Shown: one piece after another, positions 40,291 through 51,243 of the stretch
How the letters are laid out: the number at the start of each line of letters is the position of its first letter
How positions within the stretch are numbered: position 1 is the first letter of the stretch
Source of the DNA: Mucor mucedo
Lineage: Eukaryota > Mucoromycota > Mucoromycetes > Mucorales > Mucoraceae
Reading direction: 5' to 3'
NCBI RefSeq assembly: GCF_025094135.1
Contig: NW_026252287.1
Coordinates: 434,001-498,000, forward strand
DNA: 64,000 nt
Translations under genes and position numbers: made by a program
The notes under the pieces: model-generated
Database searches by the model: none
Seen by the model: only the letters and a program-made list of their open reading frames with translations
Told to the model about the DNA's origin: nothing

Positions 40291-41875
40291 ATGGCTATTC
40301 AACCTAAGACCGCCGCATTGATTACTGCTGGTGTTGCAGTCTCAGCAGGTATTGGATACATGATCTATTTCGACCATAAGAGACGTAATGATCCTACTCT
40401 CAAGAGAAAAATTAGTAAGTACAAAAAGGGACCCCGGTTCTTTTAAGTGTGTATCACTGACAACACATACAGAGAAAGAGAAGAAGAAGGCCCAAAAGCA
40501 AGAGAAGAAGGTCGAAGAACAAGTTAAACAAACTGCGCTTCAAATCATTGAATCCGTTATGGCCGCTGCCGAAAAGGAGCCTATGCCAACCACTGCTGAA
40601 GCCAAGGAAAAGTATTTTATGGAACAAGTTGGTGCCGGTGAAAGCCTTTGCAACAGAGGTAAGTTACACTTTTTTATGGTTGGAATTGTTGATATTTATT
40701 GTGTTGTATAGGCGAGGCATTCTATAATGATGCTGTCTTACCTTTTTACTTGGCTTTGAGAGTTTATCCTGCCCCTATGGAATTGATCATGATTTACCAA
40801 AAGACTGTGCCCGAGCCCGTTTTCCAAATGATTATCAACATTATGGCACTTGATGTGAGTAAAAAGACAAAAGGAGAAAAAGTGAAGTCGCAGTGCTGAT
40901 TATTTGTGTGTTCTGTAGCAACAAAAACGTCAAAACTTATTCTACGAAAAGTTCCCTCCTAAGGAAACTCATACCAGATTAGCTGAGTTACCCGCTGGTG
41001 TCAACGAAGAGGGTAGCCCTATTGTCCGCCGTTCTCTTGTTGCCGATAAGGATATTGCTGAAGGCGAAGTTATTTATTCTGAACGTCCTCTTGTATCTGC
41101 ATTGTACCCTGAGTTAGAAGGATCTCATTGTAACTTCTGTTTGAAACTCCTCAATGCTGAAAACAAGGTTGAATGTCCTACTTGTGACTTGATTGCCTTC
41201 TGTAGTCAAGAATGTTTAGCAAGTGCCAATGAAGATTACCATAAATATCTTTGTTGTCATAACAAGTCTACTGAAGTCAAGGAAGCTGACGAAGCCGAGG
41301 AAAAGAACATTGCTTTAGAGTTCCACGAAACTTCCAAGGCCAAGAACACAAAGTATCCTTATATGATTGCTCGTTTCTTGTCTGCTATGGTTACCGAAGA
41401 GTTGTCTAAGCAACAATCAGAGGAAAAGATTGGTGAAACTACATTCGGTGCTTGGGATCATGTTGATAGATTTAGATATTTAGAGACCACTGCCAGTGCT
41501 GATTCTACCTCTGAAATTGCCATGTTAAAGCAAGTGCTTGGACCCAAAGTTCAAGGCATTAGCGAATTTTTGTCTGATGAGATCTATTTGATGCTCAAGG
41601 GTAAGATGCTTTTCAATGCTTATGGTATTCCTGCCGCATCAAATGACACTCTTGTTCGCGAGTCTGATGAACACGTCAGATCGACTGATAAGGATGCCAA
41701 GTACATCGGTGCTGGTCTTTACAAAATTTCTACTTATATTGGACAATCTGATGACGCTGCTAACGTTAAGTTGACTTTTGAAAACGATACTCTCACTGTT
41801 ACTGCTATCAAGCCCATCAACAAGGACGATGAACTTCTTGCTTCTTATACATTACCTATCCCTAAAAAGAATTAA
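40291..41875 (+). CDS. TOM20 receptor fused to MYND zinc finger and SET-like domain
   Basis: Exons 40291-40414, 40473-40658, 40712-40854 and 40919-41875 give 469 residues. Residues 1-151 are a complete TOM20: membrane anchor (LITAGVAVSAGIGYMIYF), basic HKRRNDP, charged linker, YFMEQVGAGESLC, FYNDAVLPFYLALRVYPAPM and PEPVFQMIINIMALD. The last exon adds a SET start (RRSLVADKDIAEGEVIYSER), a MYND finger at about 222-262 (CNFC, CPTC, FCSQEC, H-x3-CC), then SMYD-like helices and the SET end (YIGAGLYKISTYIGQSDDAA; INKDDELLASYT). The usual NHSC cofactor motif reads IGQSDD, so methyltransferase activity is doubtful. Predicted place: mitochondrial outer membrane with the SET part in the cytosol. Frame and splice sites support one transcript; no stop or start separates the halves. 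Confidence 0.88.
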
Positions 41876-42939
41876 TTCTCGTCTCTTTTTTATAATCCCT
41901 CATCTTTTATATTTTCTAAAATAAATTAAAATAGAACTTGTACAGTAAAAAACAAAGCGCCCGTATTGTTGATTGTCTACACTATTACTGCAGGACGTAA
42001 TCAAGCTGTTCTTTGTTTACTTACATGGTTTTTTTTTTTCAGATATTTTAAAAAATTCCTCCCACTTAAAACAGTACAAATATCAAAACCAATTTATATA
42101 TACAGGTTGCATTTGCTAAGTACAGAAGTAACCGAACTTGGTCGGTCGGATGAGTTTGATACGATTCACTCACTTAATTGTCCATGGGTACAGTTTCAAT
42201 TTAGGAACAAAGACTTTAGCAAATTGCTGCAAGAGATAAAAAGAGTGATGTAGACCAATAAAATACCCAAGCCTAGGTTTTTAGTCTTAGCGATAAAAAA
42301 AAAAGTTTTGTACCTGTCATTTTGGTAATGTTTTGTAACCAGTGTCACAAATTATGTTAAACTTTAAATATGTTTGTTAGACTAATTTTATAAATAATCA
42401 AACCTGCAACCTTTTTTAAAATCTTGTTAACTTTTATATAATAATGCAAGCTATTACTTTACCAGCACCGTTAAAATGCTGTTATACTTGGATGAGGAGA
42501 ACAGGATAAAACCTTAATAGGCAATAAAAAAACACGAATGAAGCCCAGCCCAAAGACAGACACAATTTGCCGGAGTGAAATAGGTGTCCGGCCCGGAGAA
42601 ATAAAGAGTTGCATCTGCACTGGCAAAGCAAATTCTCTCCAGCATATTGACCAACAGCGGAAATGCAGTTAGTGAATCTTCCTCTTTTTCCACTAGTTAG
42701 GCAAGTATAACAAACCCAATATAAAAGATGATTTCAAGTAAAATAATCTTTGATGGATGGATGTATAGATACGATACAGTGAATAGATTCATCCATCATG
42801 AATAGATTGTTTAACTTGACTGAATCGATAATTTTTTGAAAAAAAAAGGAAATTCATATTAACGATTTTTTTTCTTTTAATTCCAACACTCCTTCACCAA
42901 TCAACATTACTACAACTCTCAATTTTACAATGATTAGTT
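41876..42939. other. 1.06-kb spacer and uL2 promoter
   Basis: A 95-codon frame at 41966-42253 has no recognisable domain; its C-terminal part reads DEFDTIHSLNCPWVQFQFRN. The downstream part carries the promoter and pyrimidine-rich leader of the ribosomal protein gene. An ATTAG acceptor-like site just before its start suggests a 5' UTR intron. Confidence 0.45.
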
Positions 42940-43704
42940 ATGGGTCGTGTCATTCGTGCTCAAAGAAAGGGTGCCGGATCCATTTTCCGCTCCCACACCG
43001 TTGGCCGTAAGGGTGCCGCCAAGTTGAGAGTCTTCGATTTTGCTGAACGTCACGGTTATGTTCGTGGTATTGTCAAGGATATCATTCACGATCCTGGAAG
43101 AGGTGCTCCTCTTGCCAAGGTTGTCTTCCGTGACCCTTATAAGTACAAGCTCCGTACCGAAACCTTCATTGCCACCGAAGGTTTGTATACTGGTCAATTC
43201 ATCTATGCCGGTAAGAAGGCTTCTTTGAACATTGGTAACGTTTTGCCCTTGGCCTCTATGCCCGAAGGTACCGTTATCTGTAACGTCGAAGAGAAGGTTG
43301 GTGATCGTGGATCCATTGCCCGTACCTCCGGTAACTACGCTACCGTTATTGGTCATGGTGATGATGGTAAGACCCGTATCCGTCTTCCCTCTGGTTCCAA
43401 GAAGGTCATTCCCTCTACCTCTCGTGCCGTTATTGGTATCATTGCTGGTGGTGGTCGTATCGATAAGCCCCTCTTGAAGGCTGGTCGTGCTTTCCACAAG
43501 TACAGAGTTAAGCGTAACTCTTGGCCCAAGACTCGTGGTGTTGCTATGAACCCCGTTGACCATCCCCATGGTGGTGGTAACCATCAACATATTGGTAAGG
43601 CTTCCACTATGGCTCGTGACTCTCCTGCTGGTCAAAAGGTTGGTTTGATTGCTGCTCGTCGTACTGGTCTCCTCCGTGGTACCAAGAAGATCAAGGATGC
43701 TTAA
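42940..43704 (+). CDS. RPL2: 60S ribosomal protein uL2 (L8/Rpl2)
   Basis: Core protein of the large cytosolic ribosomal subunit near the peptidyl-transferase centre. A single exon encodes 254 residues, the normal length for eukaryotes. MGRVIRAQRKGAGSIFRSHT is the canonical start, and NPVDHPHGGGNHQHIGKAST is the family signature with the universally conserved His. Codon use is strongly biased to C-ending and GGT-type codons, unlike the AT-rich neighbours, as expected for a highly expressed gene. That bias also creates a long antisense frame that is not a gene. Confidence 0.97.
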   Translation: MGRVIRAQRKGAGSIFRSHTVGRKGAAKLRVFDFAERHGYVRGIVKDIIHDPGRGAPLAKVVFRDPYKYKLRTETFIATEGLYTGQFIYAGKKASLNIGNVLPLASMPEGTVICNVEEKVGDRGSIARTSGNYATVIGHGDDGKTRIRLPSGSKKVIPSTSRAVIGIIAGGGRIDKPLLKAGRAFHKYRVKRNSWPKTRGVAMNPVDHPHGGGNHQHIGKASTMARDSPAGQKVGLIAARRTGLLRGTKKIKDA

Positions 43705-43832
43705 ATCTCTTTGTACTATCTCCACAAAAAATAAAATTTACACTTGTTGCAACTTTTTATCTCAAATTAAAATAATTAACTAGCTTTTTAATATACTTTT
43801 TTTATTGTTATTCATGTATCTTTTATGCAATC

Positions 43833-44483
43833 TTAAAGTGTGAGCATCTTTCCGAAACGAAGACCTGCAACAGCCAATCCAACAATCTTTACAGTTTCGA
43901 AACCAATATAAGCACGATGTGATTTGGAGAAAGTAGGATCGTCAATAGCACGTGGTTGCTTTGCCTTTTTGTTCAAAGTAGGCAACAAGTAAGCAGCTTG
44001 GACAGCTGTTACTGCTGCAGGAATCAATACAGCTTTACACAAATAGCCATCGACAAAACCGTTGTTATCAATGATTCGCTTGCGCCATTCAAAGAACAAG
44101 TCTAAACTGAGAACACCAACAGCGATCTTTTTTAAGCAAGTTAATATCAAGATCCCCCGCACAGATAAATAAAAAAAAATACTTACCTCAATCTTGTTTA
44201 ACCAATTGAAACGGTCTCTACTAACGTCTGACTTTTGCTGATCAGTCAGCTGAGGAGATTGTATAAAGAGAGGGGTTTCCAAAAAGCTTAAATTTAAGTT
44301 GGTTGCGAACCAATATGTATTGACAATAGCCAAATACAAAGTCAAGTCTCTAAGAGTAGATCTCTGCCAAAACTTTTTGTGTAAGATCACTTCAATAGCG
44401 ACGGTAGGTACAAGTACTTTGACAGCAGCCAAAGGGTCTTCCAAGAAACGAGCACAGCAGTTTGAAAAACAAGTATTGGGCAT
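43833..44483 (-). CDS. Small multi-pass membrane protein of unknown function
   Basis: Exons 44187-44483 and 43833-44126 give 196 residues. The intervening 60 nt have a clear GTAAGT donor and an AAAAAG acceptor but are also open in frame, so retention would add 20 residues. Hydrophobic segments occur near residues 18-35 (AAVKVLVPTVAIEVIL), 45-62 (LTLYLAIVNTYWFAT), about 100-112, 128-148 (AVLIPAAVTAVQAAYLLP) and 175-190. The C-terminal half carries KQPRAIDDPTFSKSHRAYIG. No named family was recognised; a peroxisomal or ER membrane protein is possible but unsupported. Confidence 0.65.
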   Translation of the reverse strand: MPNTCFSNCCARFLEDPLAAVKVLVPTVAIEVILHKKFWQRSTLRDLTLYLAIVNTYWFATNLNLSFLETPLFIQSPQLTDQQKSDVSRDRFNWLNKIEVSIFFYLSVRGILILTCLKKIAVGVLSLDLFFEWRKRIIDNNGFVDGYLCKAVLIPAAVTAVQAAYLLPTLNKKAKQPRAIDDPTFSKSHRAYIGFETVKIVGLAVAGLRFGKMLTL

Positions 44484-45539
44484 TATATGAGAAAAACGAT
44501 AACAAAAAACCTAAGGTAAAAGAAAAGATGTATGGAAAAGGTAATAAATACAATTGAGTAAATACCCCGTACATAACGGAAATATCTATCTCTGTTTGTT
44601 TCACTGACAAATTCCCGACAGATGCTTTAGATCTGCTAAAAAGAAACCCCCGGACTCATTTCATAGAAGTGACAACATCAATCAGCCATACACAGATGCT
44701 TTCTATTTTAAAAGTATAGATCAGTATTAGGATTATGTCAGTGTTGTTTGCAAAATAGTATTACATTCACATCAGTATAACCTTAAACTTGGCAGGCGCT
44801 GAATATATGTGCTTAGCTGATTAGTTGGAGAAGTACTTATTGCAACAGATATTTACCAGTACAAATGGTGGTTTTTTATTGTAATTGATATCAAGCGGTC
44901 CTGATTTTAAATGTCGAAGTACTGGACGAATAAATGTAATATTTTCTGTCGTACTTCTTTAAACAAAAATCGAAATAACTTTCTCTACAACATTATTGTA
45001 AATAATATAAACCGTTCTAGTGTTATTCATGCTATTATTTGTAAACAACACTTGTATGTTCCTGCGCCAAAATTATAGTGGTCTTATTCTTCGTTATCAT
45101 GTAGCATAATCAAGAATGGGTCATTCTATCAACACCCAGCCTTTTCCATACTATGTTTGTTGTTGTATCAGTGGTTTTACAAAAAAAAAAAGCTTCAGTA
45201 AATCTCTAAATATCCAAAGTATTACACGTGTATATTTATACATGTTTACATAGTAGCAAGGAATCTCTACGTGTTGAGAAGACTTAAAATTTCAATGATC
45301 CACTTGACATACAATCACGGTTAATTATCTCGGGTTTACATAAAGTTGAACGATCCCTATTTCTTTATCAGTAACATAGAAGTATTAACGAGTAGCTGAA
45401 TTTAGTATTGCGAGAAATCATTTTTTACGAGTACATTTTGTGACACATAGATTGACACGCCGCCGTTTAGCTTGGAAGGGAGAAGGAGCACAGGCAATTG
45501 TGCCTTTTTTTTTTAATAGTTGTTTTCGCAAAGTTCCAC
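44484..45539. other. 1.06-kb spacer
   Basis: No gene or RNA feature recognised; AT-rich sequence between two divergent genes, so it holds both promoters. Confidence 0.5.
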
Positions 45540-47060
45540 ATGGTATTTCGTAAACTTGCCGAAAAGGCTAAAGCCTTCGACGCGTTCCCAAAAGTTGAAG
45601 ATGATAACCAACAACGAAGTGAAAAGGGTGGCATCTTGACAGTTATAGTTGCAATTTGCTTATTCATGTTGACCATGAGCGAGTTCACCGAGTAAGTCGA
45701 TTCTGTTTTATCTTATATGATGGGACTTACTTACACTCTATTGCAGCTATCGCAAATACCACACCAACTACAAATTCTTGGTGGATCATACAATCGATAA
45801 CAAAATGCAAATAAATATCGATGTTACAGTAGCAATGCCATGTCCTTGTAAGTCGTCTATTATAGAAAGAGCTTCGAGATTGTTATAATAATTTCTTATA
45901 TTTTTTTAGCATTGATGATTCATGTGGTTGATGCGACTGGACAGCGCAACAGACTCACTCAAGACCTTAAGCTTATTCCTGTTAGTGACACAAATGGTAT
46001 TTGACTTTATATTTCTTTTACTGATTTATCATAGGCTCAATTCTCTGCTGGTACTGCAACCAAGTACAAGTAAGTCGCAACCATCCCAAACAATGACAGC
46101 TATCGATTGACACATTTTTTTTATAGACAAATTGAAGACCCCAAATATATTCACGAAATGATCCAAGCTGCCAGTGGTAAACCTTACGATCATGGTATTG
46201 CTAGTAAGTACGTTTTATATGGAAAGGGGCCGGATGATCTAACATTGTTATAGATGATATGGGTTCATGTAGAATTTATGGTTCTCTCAAAGTGAACAAG
46301 GTGGCTTCAAACCTTCATATTACATCTGACGGGCACGGATATGGTAATAAATCAAAATATCATTTGTAAAATTGGGGAGTGGTTTTTAATTAACTTTTGT
46401 AGCAAGCGTTGCCCACACAAGTCACGACAGTAGGTTAAAGGTGGATGCTTTAATTCTCAGGAAACTTATTTTTATTTATAGTTATGAATTTTACTCATCG
46501 TATTGATGAATTTTCATTTGGTAATTTCTATCCTGCTTTAGTCAATCCTTTAGATAACAGTATTGAGATTGCCCAAACAAGTAAGTTAGGGTTAAGAAAG
46601 GGGAAGGGGTAAATCCTAGATGTATGCGAGGGCACTAATTTGAACATAATCTTTAGATTTCGAAATCTTCCAATACACCATCTCCGTTGTAAGGGAACAA
46701 AAAGTCAATAAAAATTCATACTAACTGAAAATAATGTAGGTACCAACTTCATTGATCGATCGCTGGGGTAATTTTTTGGATACCAATCAGTACGCTGTTA
46801 CCGATTCACACAAGGCCTTTAAAGAAGGCCAAACGATTCCGGGAATCTTTTTTAGATATGAAATTGAGCCTATTTCTGTTCAAATTACAGAATCTCGATC
46901 TCAATCATTCATGCATTTCTTGGTTAGATTATGCGGTATTTTGGGTGGATCTGTTGTTACTGCAGGTGCATTCTATAGATTATTCAATTTTGTTTGGACT
47001 GGTGGTAGAGAAGACCCTAAACTTTACACACCTACCCACAATATGATGAAAGGAGTATAG
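45540..47060 (+). CDS. ERV41: ERV41/ERGIC2-like COPII vesicle protein
   Basis: Membrane protein cycling between ER and Golgi with a partner (Erv46) as a cargo receptor. Ten exons: 45540-45691, 45747-45847, 45910-45980, 46035-46069, 46127-46203, 46254-46343, 46403-46429, 46482-46580, 46657-46688 and 46740-47060; 334 residues. AFDAFPKVEDDNQQRSEKGG precedes the first membrane helix. Luminal motifs include YGSLKVNKVASNLHITSDGH, THRIDEFSFGNFYPALVNPL and PGIFFRYEIEPISVQITESR. A second helix follows (FLVRLCGILGGSVVTAGAFY). Exon 3 probably ends at the weak donor GTTAGT; the alternative donor 16 nt downstream breaks the frame. It is the most intron-dense gene here. Confidence 0.88.
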
Positions 47061-47209
47061 TAATAATAAAAATTACATCATCGAGGATGGTTGTACACAC
47101 ATCGAGATTAAAATGCAACGATTTGCATCCTGGCTTTTTTATTATTTTTCTTAAATTGTATATATTATATGACAAAGTTATACAGAAGGTGCAATTAAAA
47201 CAGCATTTA

Positions 47210-49643
47210 CTAGATCCATCGATTTGCCTTTTTGACGGATTCGGATTCTTTTTCATACAAGTTTATCAAATCAACCAGCCGATTAGCAAAATTGGACACT
47301 AAAACTGGATCTTCTCGATGAATGATGAATAGCAACTTGTATAATGATTTACTGTCCGATACAATCCTAACTTTACAAAGGAAACACGCTTTGCTGTTGT
47401 GCTGTCGTTGCTGATCTACAACAAATGAGCTTTTGTCGATTTCCCCAGACCACAAAATTTTTCCATCTGGAAACATGCATCCGTTCAATTTTCCCTGAAA
47501 ATGCTGGGGTTTTTTTGGTTAGACTTTCATTGAATCCCCACATGTGTAAGAAAAGAAAGGACTTACATCGGATAATATATAATGCAACTTCCCTGCAGCA
47601 ATAAATTCAGACTTTGCCATGCATTGTATTGCAAATTCTTGTCGGGTGATCTTTGGAGATTTCTTTTTTGGTTTTTTAAAAAACCCGTTTTTGAATATAT
47701 TACATGTATGTTGTATATACTTTTTAACTTGTGTAAATTTGGATTCATAGGATACTACTTCTTGCCCAGACAGTGACATGAGTTGATTTTTTAGTCTATG
47801 ATGTTCTAATTGGGGTCTATACTTTTGTGATAGCGGTGATAGGAGGGTTTCATGTGTCGTAGGGGTCCTTTTGGGACTAACCTTTTGGGGGGAGTAGATC
47901 TTTGCTGGGTATAACATAATCTGATCCATCAATGCAGATGTTGTATTATTTTGTGTAGGTTTTCTATTTGGTTGTATTTGGGGTTTGGGTATTTCAGAAG
48001 ATGCGTAGCGCGTATATTTAATAAAAGATGTCCTTTTGGAAGGCACATCGTTTATTTGTATCTGAAGTCTCATACTGTCATCACATGCCGTAATAAGATT
48101 ACTACATGGTGACTCTGGTGATGGCAAAAATGTTTCGGTATCACAAATACTATCTTTAGAGTTTTTTCCAATGGAATCTGTCGATCTTTCCATCGTCCTA
48201 TTTAGTCGCTGTTGCAAAAGCTGATAGGTGAGCTTCTGGAGGTTTGGGCTAATATAATAGGATTAGGGTATTTGTGAAGCATTACACGAAGGCTAATAAA
48301 AAAATGGCATACTTTTTTTCCATTAGAAAGGAAACAATTTGATCATTCGTCAGGTCCCGCCACAGTACTTTTAAAGTTTTTTGAGTAGGACCATGAAGAT
48401 CAGCTGAGCGTAATATCAGTGGGTGTTTAAGCTGATCATCATGCCAAGGATTCGATTGTATGGAGAGTGAGTGGATGGATACCATTGTAGTGGCTGTTGT
48501 TGTAGCTGACAAGGAAGAAACGATCCATGGATGCGATAAGATATCATTAAACTAAATATATATTAGCAAGTTCTTTATCAGTAACAAATATTTATGTATA
48601 CGATACACATAACATACATACACTTATGCGTTGATTTGGGTCAATCACTAATATTCTATAAATAAGATCTTTTGCTGAGGAGGACACCCAGTCTGGAATC
48701 TTTTTGAAACGTCCCGTTTTTATTTTTGCTAGTAATTTTCCAACGTGATTGTCATCAAATGGTAGTTTTCCGGTTAACAAGGTATATAAAATGATGCCAG
48801 CAGACCATACATCTGCAGAAGGGCCATAATATGGAATTCCCTAATAAAGTATACTTGTCAATATTCTAATAAAGATGATTATTATGTATATTTGTTGCTT
48901 ATTACTCTTATAATCTCTGGAGAGACATAATGAGGGGAACTATATTGGACATGTAAGTATGTAATTGTGATATCATTTAAATAATACAAAATTTACCCAC
49001 AGCTCGTTTTTAATAATGCATTAGAAGATTGCATCGTTGCCATACCAAAATCTGCTATTTTGATATTTCTTGCTTCTTTATCCATTAGAATGTTTTCAGG
49101 TTTTAAATCTCGATGACTATTATTATTTTTTTTGATAACAAAGAATTGTTTAAAAGAACTAAAATATTATTTTAAAGTTAAATGTAAATAAATAGACATA
49201 CCATATGTTTCTAGCATGACACCATGATAAAGCACTTGCTATTTGTACAAATATATTTTTTGCTTCGTTTTCAGATAGTTTTCCTTTTTCGTTAAGGTAA
49301 TAAAATAATTCACCACCTGGTATATATTCTGTGACGAAATAAACGTTATGTTCATCCTGTAGTACTTGATGTAAATCAATCAGATTTGGATGATGTAATA
49401 ATTGTAATACCGCTAATTCTCGTTCCACTGCTTGTGTCGTTTTCATGGAAGAATTGAGTTGACTTCGTGGAATGATCTTGATGGCTACCTTTTGCCCACT
49501 TTTATGATGTATACCAAGTTTAACACGACCTGTACAAATTATTTTATTAATTTATCAATTTTATCATAATGAAATTTCGATTTCATACCTGATGATCCAT
49601 GACCTATTGTAGATGAAATGAAAAAGTCTCCAATTTGCTTCAT
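47210..49643 (-). CDS. Ser/Thr kinase of the Gin4/Hsl1/Cdr2 (AMPK-related) type
   Basis: Predicted septin-associated or cell-cycle (Wee1-inhibiting) kinase family member. Exons 49589-49643, 49202-49529, 48997-49116, 48906-48939, 48622-48840, 48313-48551, 47567-48248 and 47210-47494 give 653 residues. The Gly loop is GHGSSGRVKLG, the Lys is in VAIKII, the catalytic loop CHRDLKPENILM, the metal motif ADFGMA, and the activation loop ends in SCGSPHYVSPE. The domain covers residues 6 to about 265. A UBA-like helix set follows (LKVLWRDLTNDQIVSFLMEK). The long tail is basic and Ser/Pro-rich. The C-terminal 130 residues (YESKFTQVKKYIQHTCNIFK, with poly-Lys) may be a membrane-binding KA1-like module. 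It is convergent with ERV41 at 150 bp. Confidence 0.85.
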
Positions 49644-49922
49644 TTATAAGCAATTATTTATTTGTTTTGAAAAAGAATGAAAAGGAAGAAAGAAAAGAGA
49701 AAAAATTAAAAAAAAAAAAAGGTGTAGAAATGTGTATCACTTAAAGGATGATCACCAACTGCCTTCACCTATTAAGTCACATGTCCTAATTATTTCAAAA
49801 TCACCACGAATCATCTCATTGTTCTTTCAAATACATTATTCTGTCTCTAACCCCTTCCAAGTAGGAGTTCATTGATTTTTATACGTTTTTAATTTTAAAC
49901 AATACTATGATCAATACAGGAG

Positions 49923-50772
49923 TTAATCCTTCTTTCTTAGTGGTTTCTTCTTTCTTGATTTGATGGCTGAATCGCCTAATTTACGCTTTTTAAATGTCAC
50001 TGCTTGCTTTTCATCGTCTCCTTCAATTGGTATATCCAATTCCTTTTCTTTAATTTTAAAGCTATGTAAATCTTCCTCATCCTCATCGTCGTCTTGGAAC
50101 TGTGCTGCCTGATCATGTGTAGCACTCTCTTTATTATCCTTATGTATCTCGTTGCTTGTTTCTATTGCCACGGGTTTCGGTACAGCTACTGTTTCCCACT
50201 CACCTACTTTAGCAATCTGTGTATTGACCGCCCACTCTTCACGTCCTTCCGCTGCTTTTGCCTGCTGCTGTTCAGCCTTTGCCTGTTCACGCAGCTCCTC
50301 TATAGTGGGTACTGTAGGATCCACATGATAATCATAGCTTTTTTTGATTGGGGTAGATTTGGGCACATAGCTTTGGCCCATTGATTTCATTGCTGCCTAT
50401 TATCTTTGTTTAATTTGCAGTCCTTTCTATTCTCTCTTTAACGCAAACTTACTCTTTCGATACGTTCAAGTTCTTGCTGTACATTTGCCTTGTCTTCAAT
50501 ATCCTGTCTTCCTTTTTGGTAAACGCCGCGTAAAAATCTTTCGACTTCGTCCTTGTGGGATCTACCATTTTCATGAAGTGCAATGGACTAATGTGTAAAT
50601 GTTTTAGTAATGACTCTTGTCTGTTTATAAGATCAGACAACTCACGGGCTTGTTATTAGCAACATACTTTTTACAGTATTTACACCAATGGCGCTGTTGA
50701 GAAACCCAGTAGTCAGACCTAGTATTTTTTTTGTCAGCTCAAAGTTTGAATGTTACATGATTAGACTTACAT
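49923..50772 (-). CDS. WBP4/Saf1-like U1-type zinc-finger splicing factor
   Basis: Probable spliceosome-associated factor. Coding exons 50771-50772, 50646-50718, 50453-50587 and 49923-50396 give 227 residues. The start codon is split: AT lies before a GTAAGT donor and G follows the TACTAG acceptor, giving M-SDYWVSQQRHWCKYCKKYV, which matches the WBP4 start. The matrin/U1-type finger uses C-x2-C in WCKYC and the H-x5-H in LHENGRSH. A helical segment with ANVQQELERIER follows, then an acidic region and a basic nuclear-localisation tail (FKKRKLGDSAIKSRKKKPLR). WW domains are not seen. Frame closes only with the split start. Confidence 0.82.
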
Positions 50773-51243
50773 TAAGTATGAATTAAAAAAAAAAAAAAAA
50801 AAAGGACTGGGGATTTTTTGCAAGCCAATTGGGGAAAGCATGAATTCACTTTCAGCTCATTTGTTTCTTTGGGTTGTACGCGTCATAATCCAGGGCGTCT
50901 CACAAAAACAAACACAAAGGTTAGGCTAAAAAAAGATACAACATCACTGCAGGGATAGACATTAAAGTGGTACGTTTTCAATGTGCATGCTGAACCAAAG
51001 CGTTGGATTTTTTTTTTTTTGGACTGTGAACTCGGCGTAGCCGGCAGTGCACGAGTAAGAAAAAAAAAAAAAAAAAAAAACTCGGGCAATATCTATAAAA
51101 TGGAAATGCAACATTCAAACTGGCTATATATAGAGTGATTGGCAGCGATCACAACAAAGAAGGTTAAGCCAAAGAAGGAATGTTTCACGTTTCCACTTTG
51201 ACATGAATATGTAAAAAAAAAAAACAAGAAAAAGAAGAGTTTA
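50773..51243. other. Spacer with long A/T runs
   Basis: No gene. It contains A-runs of about 18 and 21 nt (near 50785 and 51060) and the promoter of the WBP4-like gene. Confidence 0.6.

Noticed and set aside
42934..43725. 263-codon open frame antisense to uL2
   Set aside because: It is the mirror of a highly biased ribosomal protein gene; Thr/Gly/Asn-rich repeats and no domain. Codon bias of the real gene explains the missing stops.
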